The notes under the pieces are model-generated. The model had not been told where the DNA came from, searched no databases, and worked only from the letters and a program-made list of their open reading frames with translations. The position numbers and the translations under genes were made by a program. Of a stretch of 64,000 nt of DNA, positions 35,258-46,006 are shown one piece after another. The stretch is from Periconia sp. R9002 (lineage: Eukaryota; Ascomycota; Dothideomycetes; Pleosporales; Periconiaceae), in assembly GCA_023627715.1 (NCBI GenBank), contig JAMAHW010000005.1:186001-250000 (forward strand), written 5' to 3'. Numbering within the stretch: the stretch's first letter is position 1; every line of letters starts with the position of its first letter.

Positions 35258-36388
35258 TTATTTGCTGAGGTCATCACCCCAGACCTCCTTCGCAATCTCC
35301 ACGTTAAGCCTAACTTTAGCCCACTGCTCTTCCTCTGTCAATTCATTACCCTCCACGGTCGAACTGAAGCCACACTGGTGGCTCAGAGCCAGCTGTTCCA
35401 ATCCCTTGGGTGCAACCTCCGCCGCCTGCTTCAGCCTCTCGATAATCTCCTTCTTGTCATCCAGAGTGTTCTTCTTGCTCGACATCAACCCCAACACCAC
35501 GACCTTGTGCTCCGGCAAGTGGCGAAGCGGCTTGAAGTCACCGCTTCTCGCGTCGTCGTACTCGAGGAAATATGCGTCTACGTTCAATTCCTTGAACAAA
35601 ACTTCCGCGACAGGCTCGTAACCACCGGACGCGAACCACTTGCTGCGGTAGTTACCTCTGCAAAGGTGGATACCGATCTTCATATCCGCTGGTCTCTTGG
35701 AGATGGCCGCGTTGATGAGCTCTGCGTATTTCCGGGGCAATGTGGAGAGGTCCTCGTTGCGTTCCTCAGCCTGTTTCCGCATGTCAGGATCGCACAGATA
35801 GGCCAGGTTTGTGTCGTCGAGCTGTACGAAGCGGCAACCGGCTTGGTACAGAGAGTCGAGCTCTTCTTGGTACACGCGCGCGAGGTCCTCGAAGAAGGGG
35901 TCTAGGTCTGGGTATGCGTCGATGTCAATGCTGGCACGTCCACCGCGGAAGTGAACCATGGTGGGGCTCGGAATGCACACTTTGGTGGTTGCGGCGCCAC
36001 CGTTGTCCTTGATGGCCTGCTCTAGGAACTTGAAGTCATCGACCTGGATAGGCTTGGGGTGGCCGAGCTTGCCCGTCACGGCGAGAACGGGAGGAGAGAA
36101 GCCGTGGGGTCGGATGAGTCCTGTTTGACCCTTGATCTCGATTCCTGACAAGTATTGTAGGAAGTCGAGGTGGAAGTAGGCTCTCCTGAACTCGCCGTCG
36201 GTGATGGATCGGATGCCATTCTGGATTTGTTTTGAGGCCACATCGGCGACGGCCTTATCTTCGACTTTACGGAGCTCGGTGAGATCGGAGGTGTTGTTGG
36301 CCACGGCTTCACGGGCGTCGAGGACGGACTTGGGACGCAGGAATGATCCTACGTGGTCCGCTCGGTATACACCAAAGGGAAGAGGCAT
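35258..36388 (-). CDS. MetE C-terminal-domain-like protein (cobalamin-independent methionine synthase fold)
   Basis: Intronless, 376 residues from the ATG at 36388 (MPLPFGVYRADHVGSFLRPK). It corresponds to the C-terminal zinc barrel of methionine synthase alone, like bacterial YxjG/YxjH. The predicted zinc ligands are kept: His and Cys in GIHLCRGN, Glu in YFLEYDD, and Cys in LSHQCGFSS. The opening ADHVGS and the FVQLDDTNLAYL segment match the substrate side of the barrel. It lacks the N-terminal folate-binding half of full MetE (about 765 residues), so its methyl donor is unclear; family members are linked to methyl transfer from simple donors. Its 3' end faces the 3' end of the HAD gene, about 210 bases away. 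Confidence 0.88.
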   Translation of the reverse strand: MPLPFGVYRADHVGSFLRPKSVLDAREAVANNTSDLTELRKVEDKAVADVASKQIQNGIRSITDGEFRRAYFHLDFLQYLSGIEIKGQTGLIRPHGFSPPVLAVTGKLGHPKPIQVDDFKFLEQAIKDNGGAATTKVCIPSPTMVHFRGGRASIDIDAYPDLDPFFEDLARVYQEELDSLYQAGCRFVQLDDTNLAYLCDPDMRKQAEERNEDLSTLPRKYAELINAAISKRPADMKIGIHLCRGNYRSKWFASGGYEPVAEVLFKELNVDAYFLEYDDARSGDFKPLRHLPEHKVVVLGLMSSKKNTLDDKKEIIERLKQAAEVAPKGLEQLALSHQCGFSSTVEGNELTEEEQWAKVRLNVEIAKEVWGDDLSK

Positions 36389-37135
36389 TGTGAGATTGGT
36401 AAACTGATTTTGAGTAAGCAATCGCTTTGAGCAAGATAGTAATCAGCAAGGATACTGTCTCATACCGAACAATGATTTTTGAATGACGAGTGTAGATAGT
36501 TGATTCCAGGTAGGGGAGAGTCTTATCGCAGGTTGGAGAAAGTCAATGAGGGGACAATGGAAGTTTGAAAGATCAAAAAGGGCATTGAGACGTCGAATGG
36601 CCCGAAAAATTTGTCTTGGCTCAATCGTGTCATGAGCAGTACCCCACCCGGCAGTTGGGACAGACGGGCTAGGACACTCTAGCAAGCATACACGATCAAC
36701 TGACGATGCATGGCGGCGGGCGATAGCGTGGGCCAAGACGTCACGTCAAAGTCCCTGCAGCATCGATTGGAACTTGTCAAAAGTCAAACTGCCGAACCTG
36801 CATACTGTATGTGCAAGCCACGCTTGGACAGCCCAGTCGTCTGGGAGACGGGCGAGATATTTTTGATCGTGCGGCACAATCGAGCGGGTGGTGAAGGGCA
36901 TGGAGGGGCAGAGCAATACGATGGCGGGGAACCTAGCGCCATCCCGGGTTTTGCAGCCCGGTTTCCCCTTCGCCCCCCCCGTCCCGCACTAGCCGCCTAG
37001 TGGATAGATACTGCATCTCTCATTTCAACATCGTCTAACGTGCATCACCTGCCTCGTATCGTCGTGAACATGGACATAACGTATCCGTCTCAATATTAAA
37101 GTGGGGTATCGTTTCTCTCTGCAAACACACATGCC
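36389..37135. other. Intergenic region, promoter of the MetE-like gene
   Basis: Between the start of the MetE-like gene and the 3' end of the coilin-like gene. It includes GACGTCACGTCA at 36737-36748, a doubled CRE-like half-site. No gene seen. Confidence 0.5.
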
Positions 37136-39306
37136 TCATGTTGCCGCTTGAACAAGCTTGGGCTCCACCAATTCATTAAAGGTCCCCTCCCATACACTGC
37201 CATCCTCTTCCTCTTCACCCTCTTCCATGTCAACACTCTTCACTGCCCCCGTTTCCTTTGGTGGCACATCTCGGGCAGCCAGCTTGAGCCGGAACTGGCC
37301 AGCACCCTTGCCCGAATCTCCTTCCTTCTCAACCATGGCCGTCTTGTAATCCGTGATTTCCGGAGTGATGGTTTTGGGGTCAATGGCCCAGAGCTTAAAA
37401 GCAACAATAGCCCCGACCTGAATATCCGTCGTCTGCAGTTCAGGCAGTGACGCAGGATCCTCCGGAAGTGGAGGTAAATCAGATTTCGCTGCCACTTCCA
37501 CATCCAACAGAAGCTGAGACTCAATAGCGGCAGTATGATCCGAATCCTGCTTGCTAGTAGTAGTGTCTGTCGAATCTTCGTAGTTCAATACAAGTGCTTC
37601 TTCCTCTTCCTCTTGCTCCGAACTTGGTGTACGTTCACGGACTGGTGAACGCTTTCTCTTGTTACCCTTTTTTCTGTTCTTGGTTGCCTTTTCTCGCATG
37701 AGCTGACTGGCAGGATCCCAGTGTTGTCGGAATGGGAATGGTGGTGCACTGAGCTCATGATCCTCCTCCCAGCATTCAAACGCAGAAAGTTTTACCCTAG
37801 ACTTCCAAAAATCGGGGTCATCTGCCCCCTCGAGCTCCGGTCCATCCTCTACCGCAGGTGTCTTGCTTTCCTTGCGCTTGGTCTTCTCGGGATTCTACAT
37901 TGTTAATTATTGAAAGTCTGCGTCAGCTAAAAAAAAATACTCACCTTTGTCTGTCGAGCCAATATGCGGCCTATGGCAGCCACATCTGGCCGTAAGCGTT
38001 TTGCAGGCTGAGTCTCCTCTGGGTCAGGTTTAGAAGATACTACATCGGGTGGAGTATCCGGTCGTGTAACAGACATCTCTGCGGTTGAATATGTGTCTTC
38101 ACTTTCCCCCCGTGTTGCTTCAGTCTGAGATATTTCATCAAACTTTGCCAACATCTCTCGCTTCCGCTGCTCAAGCTCTGAGACTTCATCCACAGGAGCC
38201 ACCTTGTCATTGTCGTCCTCTTCATCTAAGCGCTTCCTCTTCCCTTTCGCTGAAGCCATGGCGTGGGAGGGTGGCGGGGGATGGTTCCAATTGGTCTCCT
38301 TCCCGTTCAGCCTTGTGTATGCCCGCAAGTCCTCGAATGATGCGTCTTCATGCAGCTTACCGGCTTGCTTTAGTTTTCGTAAGTGGGCGCTCGCAAAACG
38401 CCGAGCATTCCTCCTTTTGGTGAGTTTTGACCCTTGTCCTGGAGGTGTTTGATACGTTATGGAAGATATACTTTCCTCGCCGGAATCACTACCTGAAGAA
38501 TCGGAGTCGGATTCGGAGTCGGAATTGGAGTCGGAACTTGTATCTTCTTCTGAACTCGAGGAATCGGAGGCATCCGAGCCAGGTGCTACATCAGACCCAT
38601 CGCTGCTTGAGGTATCAGAAGTCTCATCGTCGGAAGATGACATGAAATCTTCATCCTCATCGTCATCGTCACTGTTTTCTGGCCTCAATAGAGCCGATGT
38701 CGTGAAATGTACCTTCTTTGCGGCTTTGCTCTTTCTCGATTCTAATTGATCGTCGTCTGCTCGATCTGTAATTTGCAACAAAGTGGTGTCGCCTGCAGTC
38801 GTCTCCCCGTTTTCATTGGCCCCAGTATCAGTATCATCTTCTATTCGGCGGCGTTTGCGAGGTGGAATGTGAACGGGAGGGCGACGTGGTTGCTTGAGAA
38901 GTGGTCGGCCAAAGGGTACACCATCAACGAGATGGCGCCCATCACCAGAGATTTGAAGACGACCGCAGAGTGTACGGGAGCGAACTTCAGCGTTAAGGAG
39001 AGGTCGAATGCTGTAGCACATCGTTAGTTAGTGCACTACTAATTGAATGAGAAAGATCACTTACGAGACCAGGTCGTCCTCCTTGAGTGTCTGAAACACA
39101 GATGAAAAGTGTAAGCATTCAAACCCGCCCACCTCGACTGTGTAGTCCTCGAGGCCCCACTGGTCAGTTTCTAGCGGAAGCACCTGATTGACATCTTCGA
39201 GCAATCGCGAGATAGTGTAGGCTTGGACGCTATTTGTATCCGGCACATTCCAGAGGATGTTGCTCGCAGGAAGGTTGTTGCGCTGCACAGAAAGTCGCAG
39301 CCGCAT
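37136..39306 (-). CDS. Coilin-like nuclear protein (N-terminal ubiquitin-like fold, C-terminal Tudor-like domain)
   Basis: Minus-strand exons 39306-39065, 39010-37945 and 37894-37136 give 688 residues. The N-terminus (MRLRLSVQRNNLPASNILWN, then SRLLEDVNQVLPLE, DQWGLEDYTVEV and TLKEDDLVSIRPLL) resembles the ubiquitin-like domain of coilin. A long disordered middle has dense SDSD/SSEED runs and basic patches such as PPRKRRRIED. The C-terminal third starts with FWKSRVKLSAFECWE and includes VGAIVAFKLWAIDPKT, compatible with the atypical Tudor fold of coilin. Coilin organises Cajal bodies and snRNP assembly; the same role here is inference from architecture. It is divergent from the kelch gene, with 261 bases between start codons. 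Confidence 0.7.
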
Positions 39307-39415
39307 GGTGAACGTGTCGCGGCGCGTAGGTTGCTGGCGAAGGTTACGGGTAGCTCACATAAAAAAAAAGACATGATGACATGGACCTCGGGAAGCTTTG
39401 ACCAACAACTTCCGC

Positions 39416-39423
39416 TCACGTGA
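39416..39423. promoter_or_regulatory. TCACGTGA palindrome (E-box, Cbf1-like site)
   Basis: A perfect 8-bp palindrome containing CACGTG, in the 261-bp divergent promoter of the coilin-like and kelch genes. CACGTG is the core site of bHLH factors. A GATGACGTCG element lies about 40 bases away. Confidence 0.45.
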
Positions 39424-39505
39424 TTCCGCGTTCCATCAATGTCTCACGATCGGGTTAGCGCGGATGACGTCGCTTAAAGTGAATAGCGCTCAACTCCACC
39501 AGACC

Positions 39506-39556
39506 ATGGTCAACACTACCTTTAATTCACTTCAATCGAAAGAATTCAAATATTGA
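39506..39556 (+). other. Upstream ORF of the kelch gene
   Basis: A 16-codon ORF whose ATG is in strong context (ACC ATG G) and whose stop lies 11 bases before the kelch start codon. It could lower translation of the main frame if the transcript starts upstream of it. Confidence 0.4.
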
Positions 39557-39567
39557 ATCGGAAAGAT

Positions 39568-40651
39568 ATGCCTATGATAAGGAAGCCTATATGGCACCAG
39601 AATGGCAGCTGGAAGGCATTACTCGCCAATTCTGAACGTATACGTCGATCATCGCAGACATTGTCCGTCATTCACGACGCTGCCTATATCTTTGGTGGTG
39701 AAGTAGAGCCTCGAAAACCCGTCGACAATGATTTAGACGTAATCACTCTTACATCAAGTAGGTGGTTCTTTCATCAGTTGATAGAACGTTTCTCATGTGA
39801 TAGGCGATCCTCAACTTAATACAAAACAAACCGATAATGCCCCCATCCCGCGTGTTGGTAGCTCTTCTGTTGCACTGAAGGATCGTCTCTACATGTTTTC
39901 CGGGCGCGGTGGCCCCGAGATGGCCCCCATTGAAGAACACGGCGCCTTGTGGAGCTACGACCCTTCGCAAAATTCGTGGTCCCTGATCAAGCCCGCCGAT
40001 GCGGGGAAGCCTTTCCCGCCCGCCCGCAGTTACCACTGCATGGCGGACGATGGGGACTCTTCCATCTTTGTTCACGCTGGCTGTCCAGCAAGTGGCCGTC
40101 TTTCTGATCTCTGGAAATTTGATCTTTCTTCCCGGGTATGGACCAAAGCACCGGATGCTCCACCCCCTGAGCGTGGCGGTACGTCGATTGCGTTCAGCAG
40201 AGGGAAGATTTACAGGATGCACGGATTCGATGGTAAAGCGGAACAAGGTGGCAGCCTTGACGTCTTCGATGTGGCCGCCAACACGTGGGAAACCAAAATT
40301 TTCAATGCTGATGGTCAGGATGGGCCTGAACCTCGAAGCGTCTGTGCTTTGTTGCCTATCCATCTTCAAAAGAAAGACAAATTAATCACTCTCTTTGGTG
40401 AACGCGACCCGTCATCTCTGGGCCATGCTGGCGCGGGAAAAATGCTAGGCGACGTCTGGATCTACGATATCGATGAAGACTGGTGGACTAAAATAGAGCC
40501 CAGCAGCAACGGAAGTCCACCAGCTCCGCGAGGTTGGTTCGATGCTGGTGTACTAAGATCTCAAAATGGCGAGAACGACCAGGTCGTTGTTCATGGTGGT
40601 CTTGATGAAAACAATGAAAGACTTGCCGATATCTGGCTTCTTTCTTTCTGA
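39568..40651 (+). CDS. Kelch-repeat beta-propeller protein
   Basis: Exons 39568-39757 and 39804-40651, 345 residues. Several kelch blades are visible by their Gly-Gly and Tyr/Trp pattern: HDAAYIFGGE, DRLYMFSGRGG with WSYDPSQNSWSLI, SIFVHAGC with LWKFDLSSRVW, KIYRMHGFDG with LDVFDVAANTW, LITLFGERDP with DVWIYDIDEDWW, and VVVHGGLDENNERLADIWLL. The set could close a six-bladed propeller similar to plant nitrile-specifier/thiohydroximate-sulphate proteins, which fungal genomes often carry without known function. No signal peptide or second domain. The start at 39568 is the first ATG of the frame; the frame itself opens at a non-ATG codon a few residues upstream. Confidence 0.85.
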
Positions 40652-41236
40652 AAACAGCTATGCGACACATGACCCCGGGGTACAACTCCCCGGGCACTTT
40701 GAAACTTCTCGGTCACATACATCTACATTCACTGTATGTGAGATCCAGTTCATACATATAAAGCTGAAAATACAGTTGTTTCATATTCAATTATTGTCAG
40801 TAAATATGGGCGTCATTGCGGTCAAAATAAACTTAACATGTATCGCGAAAGGCATGATGGCTAGACCTCGGCTTTCGGGCCGGCCTCGATTCGGACTCGG
40901 ACTATGACACATGAAAATTCTCTTTGAGGCAATACACTACCACGTGGTCGTCATGACGATGCGGAGCAATGTCTGGATTTCTGGGGAAAAATCTAAATTG
41001 TCTAAGCAAGACTTTCCCTAATCCCCAAAGCTTGTGGTATAATATATGCGTTCAGCCCTCACATGATCGTGATGCTTCACTTACTCTTCTCTTGATGATC
41101 AGTGCTTGTTGAGCACGCGTCGAATAATTTCACTCATTCATATACGTTTCGTACTGTCTTTCGTTTCGAGCGGCGATTTTGCATCTCACGATCAATTCGA
41201 CTGGGGCAGTTAGAAATCAAGCATCATCCACCCACA
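40652..41236. other. Intergenic region
   Basis: 3' UTR of the kelch gene and promoter of the HPP gene; a TATAATATAT stretch lies near 41037-41047, about 190 bases before the HPP start codon. No gene seen. Confidence 0.45.
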
Positions 41237-42051
41237 ATGGCGCCCGGGCCAGATTTGCTTGTACAAGCCGAACGAGTCGTTCGAAAAGGCCTTGCACGTC
41301 TCCCACGCCCTATCAGTCACTTCCTTGGCTATCGAGACCAAGCCGTCGCTCCTTCACCCGACTACCTCGTCTGTATCTGGGGATTCATTGGCACATTCTG
41401 CGGCTTGAGCGTCATTTTAGCCGTTTTTGGCCATACCGAATACTTTGAAAGTCGCGCCGTACCACCCATTGTCGCGTCCTTTGTCCGTTTACCCTTTTCC
41501 AATCCACATCTCGAAAACCCAGGATGCTAATTTCTAAATAGGGCGCGTCCGCAATTCTCTGCTATGGTGCCATTGACGTCCCCCTCGCGCAACCACGCTC
41601 TCTCATCTTCGGCCACTTTTTCAGCGCCCTAGTCGGCGTCATCGTCGCGACTATCTTCCAGTTCAATCTCGAGGAAGACAATGCACCGCGTCTGCAATGG
41701 CTCTCCGCGAGTCTCGCCAGCGCCATCGCCTTGGTCGTCATGCATTTGACCCGAACGACGCACCCACCCGCCGGAGCGACAGCCTTGCTACCCTGCATTG
41801 ATTCTCGTATTTGGGCCCTCCGGTGGTACTTCCTCCCCGTCGTGCTCTTATCTTCGTCTTTCGTTCTTGTTACGGCGCTGTTGGTGAATAACCTCCAGCG
41901 TCAGTATCCCAAATTTTGGTTTGCGCCTATTCCGCCGGCGCCGGCGTCAGCCCCTCAAGTAACGCAAACCAAAGAGATTCCAAGGCGCGGTTCACCTGAT
42001 CCCGAGTTAGCTGATAGCTTATCATCACATCCTTTGAGTGAGACCAGTTAA
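41237..42051 (+). CDS. HPP-family integral membrane protein
   Basis: Exons 41237-41482 and 41542-42051, 251 residues. Four to five hydrophobic segments are visible, the first in DYLVCIWGFIGTFCGLSVIL. The family signature THPPAGATALLP occurs near residue 175, preceded by SAILCYGAIDVPLAQPRS, both hallmarks of HPP proteins. The intron donor is GTCCGT, weaker than its neighbours, but the join restores VASFGASAILCYG, as expected in the family. HPP proteins in cyanobacteria and plant plastids take part in nitrite transport; the role of fungal members is unknown. The C-terminal 40 residues are polar, Pro/Ser-rich and probably cytosolic. Confidence 0.87.
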
Positions 42052-42637
42052 GAGGCATATGTGTTGGGGAATGGCTGTGGAAGTTGATGGTGCGAGAAGA
42101 GAGTCGAATGATGTTGGTACATAGTCTTTATGAGGAGGCTCGTATTACCTGTATATAATGATGTGCATATTGTCAAGGAATATTGTAAAATAGCTTAATG
42201 AAACTTAATGAAATTATCTCATACTTTCTGTGTTGATGAGAGTGACATGGTCTCATGTGCATGCGAGGATACATGCTGAAGGAAAGAGGGAGTTTTCAAG
42301 GTCAAAAGTCATTGAAATACCGGCTATTTAAAAAACCGGGGAATGATGATCCATTCCTTTCTTCTCTTCTAATCCCCGGTTACGAAACGAACCACTCCAA
42401 TTCCTAGGACATATGCTCAACCCGGCCTCACGATAATTCAAAACCCACAATTCGCAAACAATATGCATCAATTTCAACTTCAATTCCAAAGAACATAGCT
42501 TCAAACTTGGCCAGCAAGTAGAAGGTAGGGGAATCACTAAACTAAAAACATAGCAACGGAGACTGGCGCTTTTTGTCAGACTCTCCCAATCATCCGAACA
42601 AGGAAATGTGCACAACGAACGCTCTTCAAATTCATCA
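42052..42637. other. Convergent 3' intergenic region
   Basis: Between the stops of the HPP gene (+) and the Zn2Cys6 gene (-). Has a repeated TTAATGAAA pair near 42194-42216. No gene seen. Confidence 0.45.
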
Positions 42638-45405
42638 TCAACGTGCGTTCGGGCCCTGCGTAGAAAAAAGGTCATATGGAACTTCCATATTCGTACCCAC
42701 ATTGGGATTCGGATTCGCGTTCGCGTCCATGTTGGCAGAAAAATCATAGTACAACGAGTTGGACTGGTCAAAGTAGGTGAAGAATGGGCTGCCGAAATAC
42801 ATGGGCATCTGCGGATCGTAAGGCATCATGTAATTCTGCGCGAGTGTCTCGTTTGCGATATATTGAGAGGGTTCGGGGTTGAAAGGCATCTGTGTGCCAG
42901 AATGGACGTTCGGATTTTGTATGTGATCGCCGTACATCCCTGCTATCCCCGCCTGTGGCAGAGGGCCCGGATCGATCGGCTTTTTTTGAGTTTGATTGAG
43001 GGGAGGTCCCTCGCGAACGGCTGTTTGCGGGGAGGACTGTGGTGGTGGTCGCGGTGGTGTCATCGGTTTTAGTGAGTCGCTTTTCGGCGTCTCGCTATTC
43101 GATGCCCGAGACGAGCTCGTCGTAGGTGAGTCTGTATTTGAGGATGGCCGCATGCTGATATGGCCGCGCGAGACGCTGACTTGTATGAGTTCTGCCACAA
43201 TCTTGTATGCCCGTTCGGCGACGTGGCTTGTGGATTTCAGGAATCGAAGCCATCGGACCAGCTTCTTGACGCTGTTTACGACCATCTCGCCATCATGCAT
43301 CGCATGCGATGACCCCAGAGACAGTTTCAACAATAGCACTGCTACAGCTTGCATGATGTTATGAATGATTGCCCACCAAGGGGTCTTGAAGTAAGCGGTC
43401 TGCAGGCTGTCTGCTTCATCAGGGAGTAGCCGAGTCATTGCAAGTGCTGCACTTACACAAGCCCCGGCAGCTTCCTTCTTGAGTTCGGACAAAGCATCGC
43501 TACTCTCTCTATGGCCTTCGAGGCGGCAGAGACATGGTCGACAGATCATTATCTTTGCGCTCAGGTAGTGGAATGCCAGGAGTTGGTTGTTGCGGTGCAT
43601 CCTCGTTTCGGATGTACCTTCCTCGTTCTGCCCTGCTATTCGTGCATGCACCGCCCATTTGTCCAGTTCTCGCATGAGAGACGTAATGTCTTCCTGGATA
43701 ATGTGCCAAGAGTCGGTGACGATGCGAGGGGAGTACAGTTTCGAAAGTGTTCTTTGCATTATCAGAGCAATTGTGACCCATGCTCCCCACATGGATTTAC
43801 TGGTCACGCTATTCGAGCCATGTCTCGATTTGTCAGATGGGGGAGAAGGGCTGTTACTAGATTGGGGTAAAGGAACCGTGCATTCCTCGTCTGAGATGAT
43901 ACAGGGCCGCCCAATGATGGCGCATAGAAGACTCTCGATAGAATGAAGACTCCACCACGTATTCACCAGAAATTCGTTTTTGTTTGGTGTAGCAGACGTG
44001 TCATCGTTGCGCAAATGAAGTCCAGCGGCTAGGGCGTACCTCAGAGCAATCCCAATCAACATCCATGCTCTAGAGAATACATGTTAGCACTTGAGCTGTG
44101 GAAAGCCTGACCAGGTTGAGGTTCCGCAACTCACCTGCTCACTTGACCTACGGTGATATAATAGAATGACAATAGTCCAATTGACTGCTGAAAGTAAGAA
44201 ACTGTCATCGAATTGGGATTTTGCGTGACGGACCTGGATGAAAGGTAAGGTGGGCGAGGGCGAAGAGGTAGCAAGCTTATCTAAACGGAGAAGTTGAGAG
44301 GCTCTTGCCAGGAAAACCGGATGATTGGGTGAGTCGATGTCCGAATGTGTCAGATGTAGATATTGCCTGCTTATGGCAAGCACAAGGTTCAACATAGCTA
44401 ACCACTCGTTGGAAACTTGGTATGGCCGACGAACTTTGAGGGATTCGCTGTATTTTCGGAATTGCTCTTCAAACGTATTGGGCAGAACGGGGAATGATGA
44501 ATGAGTGGTTTGCATGTAGCAATCGAATAGACGGTCTAGCACTTCAGGAGGGGGTAACTCAAACGGATCTTCCATTAGATCCCCCAGCATCAGATCATCA
44601 CAGTCCAGATAAAATGTTGAATCTGACACATAAAACTTGTGAGGTTGCTCTCGATATCGGTTTCGATTATTATTCCCATAAGTGTCGTCATCGGTGACAT
44701 GCTTATCTCTTTCTGTGGAAATTTGTACGTCTCTCATCTGTGTTCTAAGACTTCGCAGCCATTGCATAGAAGAATTTACCCCGATAAAACCGGTAGCCCG
44801 CGCTTTGGAAGTCCGGAGCAAATCTTCGTCGAGGAGATCCAGGTGCCTCTCATCAACCTGATCAGAATCATCAGCTTGTTCAGGCCCCTCGTTGCGGTCT
44901 TCTTTCCAGCCGGGTGAATCTTCACGTGAGCGTTTCCTCAATGGTGCCACATCATCGTACGATGGATGCGAACCAAGGGGTTGTTCATCCTTTCTTAGGT
45001 CAATCTCGGATTGTTTCGAGGAAGGGGTGGGCGTACTGCATCGAGATAGTCATGGATAATTTTCCGGCCCTCATCATCTACGTGGAGAGACAGCTCCCTC
45101 AGCAAGACAAGCAACTTGTCATTCTGCTCCGTAGCCCTGCCCTGGTCAGCAAGCCACGTTCATCGCAGGTGTGTAACGACTTACTCGTTCAAGCGGTCAC
45201 GCCGGCCCAGAGAGTATACACAGTCCAAGTCTTGATGCAGGCAATTGCGGCAAGGCGACTCTCCCGTACATCTTACTTTGCGCTTACGACAGTTCTCGCA
45301 AGCTCGTGGAGCGCGAGCTTTCCGCTTTGGCTCTTGTCGCGATGGCTCTCCCTTAACGGTGAGCCTCGGGATCGCGATTTTGGAAGCAGAGGGTCTATGT
45401 TCCAT
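42638..45405 (-). CDS. Zn2Cys6 fungal transcription factor
   Basis: Nuclear DNA-binding regulator. Minus-strand exons: 45405-45185, 45136-45037, 44989-44234, 44187-44135 and 44069-42638, giving 853 residues. The binuclear cluster occupies residues 36-62 with spacing C-x2-C-x6-C-x5-C-x2-C-x6-C ([12 protein letters not shown], then PCRNC and DC), flanked by a basic linker. A short coiled-coil-like segment follows ([19 protein letters not shown]). The middle has the fungal-specific regulatory domain: [16 protein letters not shown], then [20 protein letters not shown] across the small 53-nt exon. The C-terminal 200 residues are Pro/Ser/Asn-rich, like an activation region. Intron 2 (45036-44990) has a weak acceptor, so that join is least certain. 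The target pathway is unknown. Confidence 0.88.
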
Positions 45406-45945
45406 ACGGAGTCGATTTCCATGAGGGTAGCGGAGCAGTACCTAGGCTCGAAATCGGAATGCGAATCGAGATCGGACGTTGATAAGTTATAAAACTTGTC
45501 TCGGGGCCGATCACAGGACAGCTGGAGACACTAACGCCGTCGAGGTTCTTAAGCGATTGGGTGGCTTGCGTGACCGATCTGTTTGCGGAAGAAGAGAGAT
45601 CTACTTTGGGATTAAGTGAGAAAGAATCTTGTACATGTACATTGTACAGGACGTTTCCTTAACTAACTAAATTCCCGATGATCCATCCCCCGTCTCACCG
45701 GTTGGTCCAAGAACGCGAACTACATCCACGTGACATTGTCCCTCGTGTAGAATTGATCGATGATCACAATCTTTGGGTTCTGGGAAGCGGGACGGATGAT
45801 CAGCACCAGAAACAGAGTTGACTATCATAATCGTACGATTCTTGCATGCAGGTACATAGAAGCAGGGTTTGGCCCAAGTACGAGCGCCCGTCTTTTGATC
45901 AAAAGCAACCACTGAGGCATACACACCACCAATCCATGGCTCTTG

Positions 45946-45953
45946 TGACGTCA
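45946..45953. promoter_or_regulatory. CRE palindrome TGACGTCA
   Basis: Perfect bZIP (CREB/ATF, Atf1-like) site within a 10-bp palindrome GTGACGTCAC. It lies 540 bases upstream of the Zn2Cys6 gene start and 850 upstream of the GFA gene. Confidence 0.45.
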
Positions 45954-46006
45954 CCGACATACATATATATGTACCAAGGTCTGTACTCGGTACATGTGTA
46001 TGTCGG
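45954..46006. repeat. Imperfect inverted repeat (hairpin)
   Basis: Left arm 45954-45975 begins CCGACATACA and ends ATGTACC; right arm 45989-46006 reads GGTACATGTGTATGTCGG. The arms pair over about 17-18 bp with a 4-base bulge and a 13-base loop. Confidence 0.65.
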
